From Achromobacter arsenitoxydans SY8 (lineage in GTDB: Bacteria > Pseudomonadota > Gammaproteobacteria > Burkholderiales > Burkholderiaceae_B), in assembly GCF_000236785.1 (NCBI RefSeq), contig NZ_AGUF01000090.1, forward strand, positions 1 through 61,738: a DNA stretch of 61,738 nt. Direction: 5' to 3'. A program made the position numbers and the translations under genes. This document shows positions 1 through 8,858 of the stretch, piece after piece. How positions within the stretch are numbered: the stretch's first letter is position 1; every line of letters starts with the position of its first letter. The notes below the pieces were generated by a model, which was not told the DNA's origin, did no database searches, and was given only the letters and a program-made list of their open reading frames with translations.

Positions 1-3000
1 GGATGGGCTGCTTGCCGGGGACGCGCCGGTGGGCGCGGGGGTGGCGGTTGCGCTGGCGCCCGCATCGGCGCTTGCCGTGGCGCCCGCGTTTGTGCTTGCG
101 GTTGCGCTTGCGGTTGCGGTTGCGCTTGCGCTTGCGTTTGGCCCCGTTGCGGCGGACGCGCCAGCTCCGGCGCTGGCGTCAGCTCCCGCGGCTGCATCCA
201 CGCGGGTGTCAGCGCTTGCGCCGGCATTCGCATTTTGTCCGGCAGGCGCGGATGCGCTGACTCCTGCGGTCGCTCCTGTCGCTGCGCCTGAACCTGCGTC
301 GGCGCTTGTGGTTGCCACACCGGCGGAGCTTGCCGCCGGGTCCGAGACAACACGGGCGTCAGCGCCCGGCGCCGTCGCGGCGCCCGGCCCGGAGGCCACG
401 GCTGGCGCGCTAGCCGCCGCCGCGCCGCTGTTTGATGTTGAGGCGCCGACGGCGGCGTCCGTGCCAACGCCCGCGCCCGCGATGCCGGCGCCAGCCCCGG
501 ACTGCATGCTGGGCAGGCCGGCGCCTTGCGCCACGCCAGCCGACCCGGAGCCCGGCACGAAGCCGGGCGTTTGCGCGGACACCTGCCCCAGGGATGGCGT
601 GGTGTTGAGCGCGGCATCGGATGCCGGCAGCGTCGGCGCACCGTTCGGCAAAGTGCCGGATCCGGTGAGCGGCGGCGCGCCGTTCAAGACTGCGTCCGAT
701 CCCGAGATCGCTGGCGCAGCGCTCAATACGGGGTCTGATGCGGAGATCGCGGGACCGCCCTGCAGCGCGGCGTCCGGTCCCGGCACTGATGCTGTAGCGG
801 GCATCGCGTCAGACGTTGCCAATGCGGAAGACGTGCCGCCCGGCATGATGGCCGACGCGGAAGCGGGCGGGGCGCTCTGCGCATACGCACCGGATGCGGA
901 GAACGCGGCGTCGGTCCCCCCGTGCGCCGGGGCGGCGGCGACTGCCGAAAAGTCGCCGCTCGCGACGCCGGGCGCGGTCGCGACGGAAGGCGAGGCGATA
1001 GATGGCATCTCGGCCAGGAAGGGCGAGCCGCCGTCCGCTGGGGTTGCGGCGGAAACCAGCCGTCCGGCATCGCTGGCCGCCGATGCCGTGGCGCTGAGCA
1101 GGCTGCCCGCGCCCGCGGCAATCGTTGCGAGCAATGCCGCATTCGGCAGCGCGGCCGGGGCGGACGTGGCGGTATCGCTGCCCGATCCGTGTTGCGCGTT
1201 GCCGCCTGTCGAAGCCGGGGGAGGAAGCGTGGAGCGGCTGAGGCCGTCGAAGGCCGGTTTGCCGGAGGAAGGCAAGGAGGTCGCGGTCGAATGGTCAGAG
1301 CGGCCGGCGGCGAACAGCCCCGCCGCGGCTTGCGCGGTCTGCTCGGCCTCAGCCGCTGCGGGTCGCGAATTGTCCATGGCAGGCGCGGCATCGGCGTGCA
1401 TCGTTGTGCCGGCTGCCGCGGGGCTCGCATAGAGGGTAGAGGCGCTGGGCATAGCGTCGCGCGGCGCGTCAGCGCCCGGCGCATCGGCGCCCGGCGCACC
1501 GGCGCTCGACGCATCGGCGCCCGAAGCATCAGCGCGGCGGCCGTCGTCGTCGACATGGGATCGCGCGGACTCGGCCGCCGTCATCGCGCCGGCAACGGCC
1601 GCCAGCATGCCTGTCGTCACGGCCGATCCGCCTGTACGTCCCGCATCCAGCCACGAGGCGTCTGCGGCGCGGCTTTCGAGGGACGGCGAGGCTTGTAGGG
1701 GAGAGGCGGAGACCGCTGGCGCAGCGGAGCGTTCCATGGCTGTAGAGGCGGCGGTGAGCGTGGCGCTCGCCGGATCCATGGCGGCCTTCGCGGCGTCGGG
1801 CGAAACCGCTTGCGAATCCCGAGCGTGCGCCGAAGCCGGGTTACGGGCTGACTCCGAACTTTGGCCGCGCGCGGTCTGGGGCGCATCGCCAGGGGCAGCG
1901 GTGCGTGCTGCATCCTGCGCGGTATTCAAGATGGCGGCGGACGGCAAGGCGCCGGCGCGGCTTTGCGCCAAGGCTCCCGTGGCGGCGATGCCTGCGCCCA
2001 TATGGGCGCCCGCGGAGCTGGCAGCCAGGCCTGCGCCCACGATGGCGTCCGGGGCGCTTGCTGCCAGTCCCGTCGCATTGCTGGCGTCTGTTGCCGTTGC
2101 GGTCAGGTCCGAACCGCGGCTGGCGCCCGTTGCGTCAGCGAGCAGGCCCGTTTCCGTGTTGACTCCCGCTTCTGCTGCGGTCAGGCCGGCGCCGGCCGTT
2201 GCGTTCATCGCTCCAGGTGCAAGCGCTGCGGCGGCGCTGGCCCCGGCTGCGTCGGCGGCAAGGCCTGCGCCAGCGGACGCGCTGGAAGTTCCAGCGGAGA
2301 GACTTGCGGCGGCGCTCGCGCCTGTCGCGTCCGCGGCGAAGCCCGGGCCCGCCGTCACGCCCATGGCGCCGGAGGCGACGCCTGCCGCTGCGCCTGCGTC
2401 CATGGCCTGCGCGGAGAGACTCGGGGCAGCGCCCGCGACGTCACCTGCTGAGGTAAAGCCTGCGACCGCGCCTGCACCTGCCGCGCTGGCCGCCACCCCC
2501 GCGCCGGCGGTTGCCGGCATGGCGCTGGCGGCGACACCGGCCGCCGCTCCCGAGGACGCGAGCGAAGATGCGCCAGTGGTCGCGGCGGCGCCGCTGAAGG
2601 CGCTGCCCGCCACTGCTTCCGAGGCCGGGGAGGCTGCAGCCGACGTTGTGGCGGCTTGCATTGGCGCTGCGCCGGCGGACGGCGCGGACGCCACGGAAGT
2701 TTCGGACGTCGCGGACGTCGCCGCGCTGGCCGAAGGCGTTGCGGATGCCGTTGGCGCCGCAGTTCCGGGCGCAGATGCCGACGCGGGGGCGGAGACCGAA
2801 CCCGGCGCCGCAGCGGCGTCCGCCGTCATGGTCGTGTTCGCAGCGGCGTCCGCCGTCATGGTCGTGTTCGTGGCGGCTGGCGGTGTCGCTGCGGACTGCG
2901 TTGCGGGTTGCGTTGCGTGTGCGGCCGTCGCGGCGCCTTGCGCGCCGTCCGTTCCGGTTCCGGTTCCGGCGCCGGCCGCGTGCATCGCCGGCGCGGCCGA

Positions 3001-6000
3001 TGCAGGGCTGGCAGCGTCCGGGGCCGGGGCTGCCTGCGCGGCCGCTCCCGACGCGGCCGGTCCCGAGGCCGCTGCGCCACCGGCTGCGGCCGTTGCGCCT
3101 GCGCCGCCGGCAACGCCTGCGGCCGCCGTTGCGCCATCGGCTTCGCCGGCAGCCGCGGTCGCGTTGGCGCCGACCGCCGCGCCATCTGTCGCGCTGGCGG
3201 CTGCGGCAGAGCTGGCTCCCAAGTTCGCGCCCGCGTCGGCGCCGGCTCCCAAGCCCGCGCCGGCGTCGGCGGTCCCTGCTCCGATCCCCGCCAGTCCCGC
3301 CGCGCTGCTGATCATCCCGGACGCGCCTTCGGGCGCGACCGATGCCAGCATGTCTGTGGCGGCGGGCAGGGCGGACATCGGGTTCTTGATGAGGTCGGCC
3401 GCCTTGGAGACCGCGCCCGCAGCGGACGCGGCGCCGTCCAGCATGCCGCCTGCGCCAGGCGCCACCGCGCCCAGCAGGCCCTTGGCGGCCGGCAGCGCCG
3501 ACATGGGGTTCGCAACCATCGCCTGCGCTTGCGACACCAGGCCCATGGTGTTCTTGGCCGTGTTCAGCAGGCCGCCCACGGCGGGGCTCGCGCTGCCCAG
3601 CAGGCCCGGGGCGGCGGACAGCGCGCTCATCGGATTCTTCGCCATGCTGGCCAGCGAACTCGCCTGGCCGGCAAGCTGCGACAGTTTCCCGGCCGCGCCG
3701 GCGGCGGTCTTGCCCAGCTCGCTCAAGCCGCCAGGCATGATGTCGCCCATTGCGCCCAGGCCCGCGCCCGCGCCGCTGGCGCCCGTCGCGCCGCCAAAGC
3801 CCGCCATCAGGCTGGCCCCGGCCTTCTTCGCGGCCGTGGCGAAGGCGCCGTCCTTGTGCACCAGCTCCGCGCTCACGATCAGCGGATCATCGACGGTCGT
3901 GCTGGGCAAGGCGGGCAGGCTGGCGGCGTCGCTGCCGGGCCCGACGAAGTTGTGCGTGGCGCCCTTCACCGAAAACAGGCCAGGACCCTTGAACACGATG
4001 TCCGCGCCATCGAGGGTGACGCTGCCGCCCGCCGCTTGCAGGGTGACGCGCTGGTTGCCCAGGATTTCGATGCCTTCGGCCGACGAGGTCACGGTGATGT
4101 CCTGCCCCGCCAGCGCTTCCAGGATGTCGGTGTGGGCATGCAGGGATACGGGCGCCTGCGCAGAGATCGCGCGGATCGGACCTTGCTGCGCGAACACGCT
4201 CGCGGACCGGGCCGAGACGGCGGCGTACGTCTGCGTGGCGGCCACATGCGCATCGGATTGCGCGGTGGCATGCAGATGTTCGCCCGCGTGCAGCACGGCG
4301 CTGGCCGGCGTGGCGAGGTTCAGCGTATTGGGCGCATCGACCAGCAGGTGCGGGCCATTGATGCGTTCGATATGGGCGTCGGCCGTGCGTAGTCCGTTGA
4401 CGGCCTTGCCTGCGGACTGCCCATTGACCTGAGTTGGGTAGCGGCCGTCCTGCTCCGGGTCCAGCGCCTTGATCAGTTCGTCATAGCCTTCGGCCGCCGC
4501 CAGGGGGCGCGCCTGATGCTGGCTGGCGCTGTCGTTGAGCCGGCGCGAGGCGTCCTGCGCGCCGCGCAGCAGCAGCAGCGCCTCCTGGGCGTCAGCCTGC
4601 GTCGACTTGCCTTGTTCGCGCGCCGTGGCCGACACCAGCATGCCCTGGCCCGAGCGCACCACGGCCCAGGCGTCCGAGCGCAGCTCGAAACCCGTGCCGC
4701 GCCATTGACCCCGGCTGGCGTCGTCCAGGCCTTGTTCCACGAGATGACCCAGGCCCAGCTGTGTGGCCGCGGTGGAACTGGCCAGCCGCGTGCGCAGCTT
4801 GCCCTTGGTGTCGTCAAAGAGCCACTGGTTGCGGCCCGCGCCGTCCAGCCCCTGGCTATGCCAGCCGCTCAGCACGCCCGCGTGATTGGCGTCGCCGTTC
4901 TCTCCCGCGGACCACGGCGGCAGGTCTGCGTCGTTGTAGAGCTGGCCCGCCACGACAGGCTGGTCGATATCGCCATCAATAAATTCGACGATGACTTCGG
5001 TGCCGCCGCGCGGCAGATGATGGGCGCCCCAGTTCGGCCCCGCCTGGGCGCTGGCCACGCGCAGCCAGGTGCCGGACCGGTCGTCGCCGGGCGCGTTGCC
5101 GCTGGCGTCGCCATGGGTGCGATGCGGCAGGCCGCCCGTCAGCGGCTTCTCGCCGCGTTGCCACGGAAACTGCACCTTGACGCGCAGGTCGCGGTCGGAC
5201 GTGACGGGCGCATCGTTGGCGCTGACCACCACGGCGGCCAGGCCTTCGGGCGCCGTGGGCCGGGCGCGCCAGGCAGGCATCAGCGCCGCCGCCTCGGGCT
5301 GCGCGCTGAACCGGTTGCGATAGGTGCCGCGCTCCATGTCCGGCGTGTTCAGGACCTGCGCGGCCTGGCCGCCCAGATTGTTGGTGGCTTCGTGGGTGAC
5401 GTCCACCAGTACGTATCGGTTGCCGGCAAGCTCGTCGATGGCCTGCCCGCCGCCGCCCTGGGCGTAGCGGTCGTGCTGGCTCAACGCGAAGATCCGGCCC
5501 GGGGCCAACGAGCGGGCCGTGCCGGCGCCGTCGAACCGGACCAGCCGCGACTCGTGCGCGCGCAGCGAACGCGCTACGCCCTGTTCGGCGGCGTCGTCAT
5601 CGGCATAGCGGCCATGGCCCGCGTAGTCGTAGTCCTCCAGCACGGGCAATGCTTCGACCCGGGCCTGCGATTGCGATTGGGCGGCATGCGCCGTCAACGA
5701 GCGTTCGTTCCAGGCCGCGCGGGCCACGCTGCTCGGGCGCACGGACTGCGCGGCGGCAAAGCGCGTAATGCTGTCGCTGGTTTCCGTGGCGTCGCTGCGA
5801 TGAAAGCGCAGCGGCGACGACGGGTCTTCCGGGCGCGCCGCGTCGGCGTCGAAGATCACCACGCGATGCCGCGCGCCGCCTCCGGCGCTCTGGCCATCAT
5901 CCTGCTGGTGCTCGAAGCGGTAGCACAGGCCGGCTTCCGCCAGGATGCGCTGCACGAATTCCAGGTCCGATTCCCGGTACTGCGTGCACAGGGGACGAGG

Positions 6001-6471
6001 CTTGGGCGCATCGGTAAGCTCGAAGGCGAACGCCGCCTGGGGATAATCCGAAAACACCTCGCTGACGATGTCTTGCACCGACAGGTCCTGGTAAACGAAG
6101 CTGTCGCGGCGCAGGGCCAGCGCAGCCATCCACGGTGCTGCATGCAGACGATAGCGGGCCAGGCCGCCATCGGCCCCCAGCGCATCCACGCCTTCCACCA
6201 CGGCGTGCCAGCGCCGCATCGAGCCGTCGGCCTGAAGCAGGCTGACGCTGATCTCCTTGCCCAGCAAGGCCGCCACGTCCAGTTCGGCGCTGGCCGCCAG
6301 GCAATCCAGCGTCAGCGAGAACAGGCGAGAGACGCCTTCGCGCAGGCTCATGTGCTCGACCACCAGTTCGGCGTCCAGCTCCGTGGTCAGGCGCAGCAGG
6401 CGCGCCTGTTGCGACAGGGTGGCGATGTTCAGCGTAGAGTAGGCCGGGGCGTTGGAAGGCAAGGCGTTCAT
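1..6471 (-). CDS. vgrG: T6SS spike protein VgrG1 with giant repetitive C-terminal extension (partial, runs off left edge)
   Basis: T6SS tail spike. The start ATG is at 6471 and the frame stays open to base 1, giving at least 2157 codons; I read codons 1-3240 of the window in this frame and found no stop. Residues 1-330 resemble the gp27-like VgrG body. An OB-fold/gp5-like part follows near 420-510 (motifs VKVQFPW, GTWLRVAS, DGDIDQPVVAG). A DUF2345-like beta-helix tail covers about 684-850. A usual VgrG would end here, but this one continues with low-complexity sequence rich in Ala, Gly, Ser and Thr, including a 42-residue repeat (from residue 946) and 13-residue repeats (1313-1507 and 1896-1960). 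It is the fourth leftward gene after tssJ-K-L, 159 bases past tssL. No clear ribosome binding site is visible, so the start is less sure. The function of the tail is unknown; a toxic end may lie beyond the window. Confidence 0.93.
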   Translation of the reverse strand, partial: MNALPSNAPAYSTLNIATLSQQARLLRLTTELDAELVVEHMSLREGVSRLFSLTLDCLAASAELDVAALLGKEISVSLLQADGSMRRWHAVVEGVDALGADGGLARYRLHAAPWMAALALRRDSFVYQDLSVQDIVSEVFSDYPQAAFAFELTDAPKPRPLCTQYRESDLEFVQRILAEAGLCYRFEHQQDDGQSAGGGARHRVVIFDADAARPEDPSSPLRFHRSDATETSDSITRFAAAQSVRPSSVARAAWNERSLTAHAAQSQSQARVEALPVLEDYDYAGHGRYADDDAAEQGVARSLRAHESRLVRFDGAGTARSLAPGRIFALSQHDRYAQGGGGQAIDELAGNRYVLVDVTHEATNNLGGQAAQVLNTPDMERGTYRNRFSAQPEAAALMPAWRARPTAPEGLAAVVVSANDAPVTSDRDLRVKVQFPWQRGEKPLTGGLPHRTHGDASGNAPGDDRSGTWLRVASAQAGPNWGAHHLPRGGTEVIVEFIDGDIDQPVVAGQLYNDADLPPWSAGENGDANHAGVLSGWHSQGLDGAGRNQWLFDDTKGKLRTRLASSTAATQLGLGHLVEQGLDDASRGQWRGTGFELRSDAWAVVRSGQGMLVSATAREQGKSTQADAQEALLLLRGAQDASRRLNDSASQHQARPLAAAEGYDELIKALDPEQDGRYPTQVNGQSAGKAVNGLRTADAHIERINGPHLLVDAPNTLNLATPASAVLHAGEHLHATAQSDAHVAATQTYAAVSARSASVFAQQGPIRAISAQAPVSLHAHTDILEALAGQDITVTSSAEGIEILGNQRVTLQAAGGSVTLDGADIVFKGPGLFSVKGATHNFVGPGSDAASLPALPSTTVDDPLIVSAELVHKDGAFATAAKKAGASLMAGFGGATGASGAGAGLGAMGDIMPGGLSELGKTAAGAAGKLSQLAGQASSLASMAKNPMSALSAAPGLLGSASPAVGGLLNTAKNTMGLVSQAQAMVANPMSALPAAKGLLGAVAPGAGGMLDGAASAAGAVSKAADLIKNPMSALPAATDMLASVAPEGASGMISSAAGLAGIGAGTADAGAGLGAGADAGANLGASSAAAASATDGAAVGANATAAAGEADGATAAAGVAGGAGATAAAGGAAASGPAASGAAAQAAPAPDAASPASAAPAMHAAGAGTGTGTDGAQGAATAAHATQPATQSAATPPAATNTTMTADAAANTTMTADAAAAPGSVSAPASASAPGTAAPTASATPSASAATSATSETSVASAPSAGAAPMQAATTSAAASPASEAVAGSAFSGAAATTGASSLASSGAAAGVAASAMPATAGAGVAASAAGAGAVAGFTSAGDVAGAAPSLSAQAMDAGAAAGVASGAMGVTAGPGFAADATGASAAASLSAGTSSASAGAGLAADAAGASAAAALAPGAMNATAGAGLTAAEAGVNTETGLLADATGASRGSDLTATATDASNATGLAASAPDAIVGAGLAASSAGAHMGAGIAATGALAQSRAGALPSAAILNTAQDAARTAAPGDAPQTARGQSSESARNPASAHARDSQAVSPDAAKAAMDPASATLTAASTAMERSAAPAVSASPLQASPSLESRAADASWLDAGRTGGSAVTTGMLAAVAGAMTAAESARSHVDDDGRRADASGADASSAGAPGADAPGADAPRDAMPSASTLYASPAAAGTTMHADAAPAMDNSRPAAAEAEQTAQAAAGLFAAGRSDHSTATSLPSSGKPAFDGLSRSTLPPPASTGGNAQHGSGSDTATSAPAALPNAALLATIAAGAGSLLSATASAASDAGRLVSAATPADGGSPFLAEMPSIASPSVATAPGVASGDFSAVAAAPAHGGTDAAFSASGAYAQSAPPASASAIMPGGTSSALATSDAMPATASVPGPDAALQGGPAISASDPVLSAAPAISGSDAVLNGAPPLTGSGTLPNGAPTLPASDAALNTTPSLGQVSAQTPGFVPGSGSAGVAQGAGLPSMQSGAGAGIAGAGVGTDAAVGASTSNSGAAAASAPAVASGPGAATAPGADARVVSDPAASSAGVATTSADAGSGAATGATAGVSASAPAGQNANAGASADTRVDAAAGADASAGAGASAATGPNASASATATASATASTNAGATASADAGASATATPAPTGASPASSPS
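94..135. repeat. Hexanucleotide tandem repeat in VgrG1 tail
   Basis: Seven consecutive 6-base units of the form GSTTGC lie inside the vgrG1 frame, where they encode alternating Ala and Ser/Thr. A tract of this kind can change copy number by strand slippage without a frameshift, because the unit is a multiple of three. Confidence 0.8.
592..786 (-). repeat. 13-residue tandem repeat block 2 in VgrG1 (5 copies)
   Basis: Five back-to-back 39-base units encode 13-residue repeats at VgrG1 residues 1896-1960. Examples are ISASDPVLSAAPA, ISGSDAVLNGAPP, LTGSGTLPNGAPT and LPASDAALNTTPS. Each unit opens with a branched or aliphatic residue (I, L or V), and most carry a central SDA-like motif. The period equals that of block 1 although the sequences differ. 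Confidence 0.85.
1456..1530 (-). repeat. 15-base tandem repeat in VgrG1 tail (5 units)
   Basis: Five imperfect 15-base units encode pentapeptides of the form D/G-A-S/P-x-A: DASGA, DASSA, GAPGA, DAPGA, DAPRD. The units stay in frame with vgrG1. Confidence 0.8.
1951..2535 (-). repeat. 13-residue tandem repeat block 1 in VgrG1 (15 copies)
   Basis: Fifteen uninterrupted 39-base units encode 13-residue repeats at residues 1313-1507. Examples are VAASAMPATAGAG, FAADATGASAAAS, LAADAAGASAAAA, LLADATGASRGSD and LAASAPDAIVGAG. Position 1 is always V, F, L or I, and the unit often ends in G. About 39% of the 195 residues are Ala by my count. The strict spacing of a single large hydrophobic residue suggests a repeating fold rather than a random linker. 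Confidence 0.88.
2811..2870 (-). repeat. Perfect 30-base tandem duplication in VgrG1 tail
   Basis: Two identical 30-base copies (2811-2840 and 2841-2870) encode the decapeptide NTTMTADAAA twice. Complete identity implies a recent in-frame duplication. Confidence 0.95.
3304..3636 (-). repeat. 42-residue repeat in VgrG1 (2 full copies and a partial third)
   Basis: The motif NPMSAL recurs at residues 946, 988 and 1030, exactly 126 bases apart. Each full unit continues with a hydrophobic, Gly-rich part (for example GLLGAVAPGAGGML) and a short amphipathic stretch. The third copy is truncated after about 27 residues. This region lies just after the DUF2345 part and before the 13-residue repeats. 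Confidence 0.92.
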
Positions 6472-6630
6472 AGGGCTGGGCGGTGTTCGATCGGCGGGGC
6501 CGAAGGCGCGCGCGGGGCGCCGGAAGGGACGGGGGCTTGCGTGCGCGGCCCGCGCAAAATGCTGCTTTTCACGTGTCGCGCGGGTGGCGCGACGGGCGTG
6601 CGTGGGCCGTGCGGGTTCTGCCTGCTGCCG

Positions 6631-7410
6631 CTAGGGCAGCGAAATCGTCAAATGCGCCGCGCGCGGGCCCAGTTTGACGATGTCGTGATAGGGCGCCATT
6701 GCGGTCTGCATTTCGGTGTTCAGGAAGTGGCCCATGCCCAGGAAAGCAAGCAGGCCCAGCAACGCGAACAGCGCCATGACCGACCACAGCGGCACGTCGC
6801 GCTTGAGTGTGTGCGCCACCTTGTCGGGCAGCGGCCAGTGCGGCGCGAAGCCGGTGCGCTTGCCGCGCAACAGCGCGATTTCGTCGCCCAGCCGCGCCGT
6901 CAGATAGCCCAGCTTTTCCTGGCCTTCTATCAGGTACTTGCCCTGGAAACCCAGCAGCAGGCACATGTAGTAGATCTCCAGCGATTGCAGGCGCGGCGCG
7001 CCCTGCGCGCGCAGGTCTTCGAGCCGGGCGAAGAAGTTCTCGCCCGCCAGTTGTTCGCCGAACAGCGTGAGCTGCAAAGGCTGGAGCATCCAGGCATCGC
7101 GAATCGCGAAGCGGGAATTCAGCACGGTCTCGTCCACGGCGGCGCAGAACGCGTACTTGGTGGCGTATACGTCCTCGGCGGCAATGTCCATCTTCTTGGC
7201 GGCGCGCTCGTAGTCCGCCAGGAATTGCTGCACGCGCGCGGAGAAGGCGGCCGCGTCGGTGGGCTCCTGTCCGCTCTTGAGCAGGAACAGCATCAGGAAG
7301 CCGTCATACAGCAGATCCAGCAATGACTTGGCGGGGCGGCTTGCGTGAAATTCAGCCGCGCGCGGCGGCAGCGTTGCGCCAGGCATCAGGGAAGGGGCGT
7401 CAGCGGTCAT
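6631..7410 (-). CDS. tssL: T6SS baseplate-membrane complex protein TssL (DotU family)
   Basis: Inner-membrane protein that joins TssM and TssJ in the T6SS membrane complex and contacts TssK. The 259 residues show the DotU/TssL pattern: an N-terminal cytoplasmic helical domain (LLDLLYDGFLMLF near residues 31-43, and AFCAAVDETVLNSRF near 87-101), then one transmembrane segment near the C terminus (about 209-231). There is no C-terminal OmpA/peptidoglycan-binding domain, so this is the short form. The ATG at 7410 follows the tssK stop by 16 bases, consistent with one tssJ-K-L transcript. The periplasmic tail is only about 30 residues. Confidence 0.94.
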   Translation of the reverse strand: MTADAPSLMPGATLPPRAAEFHASRPAKSLLDLLYDGFLMLFLLKSGQEPTDAAAFSARVQQFLADYERAAKKMDIAAEDVYATKYAFCAAVDETVLNSRFAIRDAWMLQPLQLTLFGEQLAGENFFARLEDLRAQGAPRLQSLEIYYMCLLLGFQGKYLIEGQEKLGYLTARLGDEIALLRGKRTGFAPHWPLPDKVAHTLKRDVPLWSVMALFALLGLLAFLGMGHFLNTEMQTAMAPYHDIVKLGPRAAHLTISLP

Positions 7411-7426
7411 GGCGGTGTGGTTCCTG

Positions 7427-8773
7427 TCAGCGGGTCACTGCGATCAAATCCAGCTTGAGTTCGGGAATGCCGGCGGGGGCGTAGATGGCGATGCTGCGCG
7501 CCTGCAGCATGCGGTCATACAGCGAGCCGCGCGTCTGCAAGGCGAAATAGACGGCGCCCGGCTTGACGGGCACGGCGGGGGGCACCTGAGGCGTGTAGGC
7601 GAGCGGCACGCCCGGCATGGCTGACAGCACCAGCTTGTCCACGTCTTCGGGCGCGCCCACCTTGAAGCGCATGGGCACGCTTTCCGACAGCTCGGCGGCT
7701 GGCATCGCCGCCTGCACCGCGAGGTACAGCGAGGTGGTGTCGTCCAGTTTTTCCGAGTCGAGCCGGCCCATGTGGAACGAGGGGCGCAGCTCTTCGAGCA
7801 CGATGGAGAAGTAACGCGTCGAGATCACGGTTTCCAGCAGGTCGCGCAGGATCTCGTCCATGCGGGCGAACGCCGGTCCGGGCGCGTCGTGGCGATACAC
7901 GGGCAGGTCCGCCAGCGTGTGCACCTTGGAAAACGTCATCAGCGCGCCCGCCAGCCGCGCCAGTTCCTGGAACAGGCGCTCGGGATGCAGCTGGGGGTGA
8001 TGGAACAGGTGAGACAGCGTGGCATAGGCTTCGTTGGCGGTGTGCAGCAGCCAGAACGAGGCGACGTCGCCCGAGCGGAACTCGATGATGTTCTTGCTGG
8101 GTTCGCGATGAAAGCCGTAGAGCGCGTTGACCTTGGCCTGCAGGGCGTCCAGCAGCCGGCGCAACTGCTCGTGCAGCGCGCCCGAGGCCGTCAGCGACAG
8201 GCTGGGCGCGATGAATGTGGCGTCCAGTTCGTAGCCCGCGCTGGCGGTGCGCCGTACGCGCGCGACGGGAATCGCCAGCAGTTCGTCGCGCGGCTCGAAC
8301 TCGGAAATCAGCCGCACGTCCTTGCGCAGGAATGCAAGCTCCGCGGTGGTGGCGCCGGTATAGAGATCGGGCGCGGGCGTGTTGTTGTGCGTGTAGCGCG
8401 TGTCGAAGCCGCCCGTCGCCTGCGCGTCGCGGTAGTTGCCGCCTATCGCCTTCAGGGGATGGATCGCCAGGTAGAACACGGCTTCACTCACGCCATCCAG
8501 CGCCGTCAGGGCAACGGGCGGCGGCAGCTCGTCGCCATGCGGCGCGCTATAGAGTTCGCCATCCGGAAACACCGCGCTCATTTCGGTGGCGCGCAGCATG
8601 CCGTTGGCGAGCGCCGAAGCATCGAAGCGCGCGGAACGCAGGCCCCATGCATAGGGGTGCAGCGCCCGGGCCATCTCGGCCAGCCGGTCTTCGTGATATG
8701 CGTCCTGCCGCTGGAAATGCTGCGGGCGCAGGAACAAACCTTCGCCCCAGAGGACTTTGGCTGAGTAACTCAA
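7427..8773 (-). CDS. tssK: T6SS baseplate subunit TssK
   Basis: Cytoplasmic baseplate protein that connects the baseplate wedges to the TssJLM membrane complex. At 448 residues it is typical for the family and has the hallmark N terminus (WGEGLFLRPQHFQRQD). The start codon is TTG at 8773; a purine-rich GAGGGAG lies 8 bases upstream on the coding strand, and translation from this TTG gives the conserved MSYSAKVLW beginning, so the rare start is well supported. The gene lies between tssJ and tssL. The 85-base gap to tssJ contains an AT-rich patch (8804-8830), unusual in this sequence, that could carry a secondary promoter. Confidence 0.95.
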   Translation of the reverse strand: MSYSAKVLWGEGLFLRPQHFQRQDAYHEDRLAEMARALHPYAWGLRSARFDASALANGMLRATEMSAVFPDGELYSAPHGDELPPPVALTALDGVSEAVFYLAIHPLKAIGGNYRDAQATGGFDTRYTHNNTPAPDLYTGATTAELAFLRKDVRLISEFEPRDELLAIPVARVRRTASAGYELDATFIAPSLSLTASGALHEQLRRLLDALQAKVNALYGFHREPSKNIIEFRSGDVASFWLLHTANEAYATLSHLFHHPQLHPERLFQELARLAGALMTFSKVHTLADLPVYRHDAPGPAFARMDEILRDLLETVISTRYFSIVLEELRPSFHMGRLDSEKLDDTTSLYLAVQAAMPAAELSESVPMRFKVGAPEDVDKLVLSAMPGVPLAYTPQVPPAVPVKPGAVYFALQTRGSLYDRMLQARSIAIYAPAGIPELKLDLIAVTR

Positions 8774-8858
8774 AATTGGCGCTCCCTCTTTCGTCTTTCT
8801 TGGTGTCTATATCGCTATATAGATAGAAGGTTGGATGGACGGCGGGCGGCGATGCGCG

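Noticed and set aside
94-2870. CRISPR-like appearance of repeats at the left end
   Set aside because: Units are contiguous, without unique spacers, and lie within a coding frame.
29-7326. Long plus-strand open frames (29-1432, 1607-4432, 4516-7326) opposite vgrG1 and tssL
   Set aside because: They are antisense shadows caused by high GC. Their translations are low-complexity Ala/Arg/Pro with no domain, while the minus-strand frame gives a clear VgrG.
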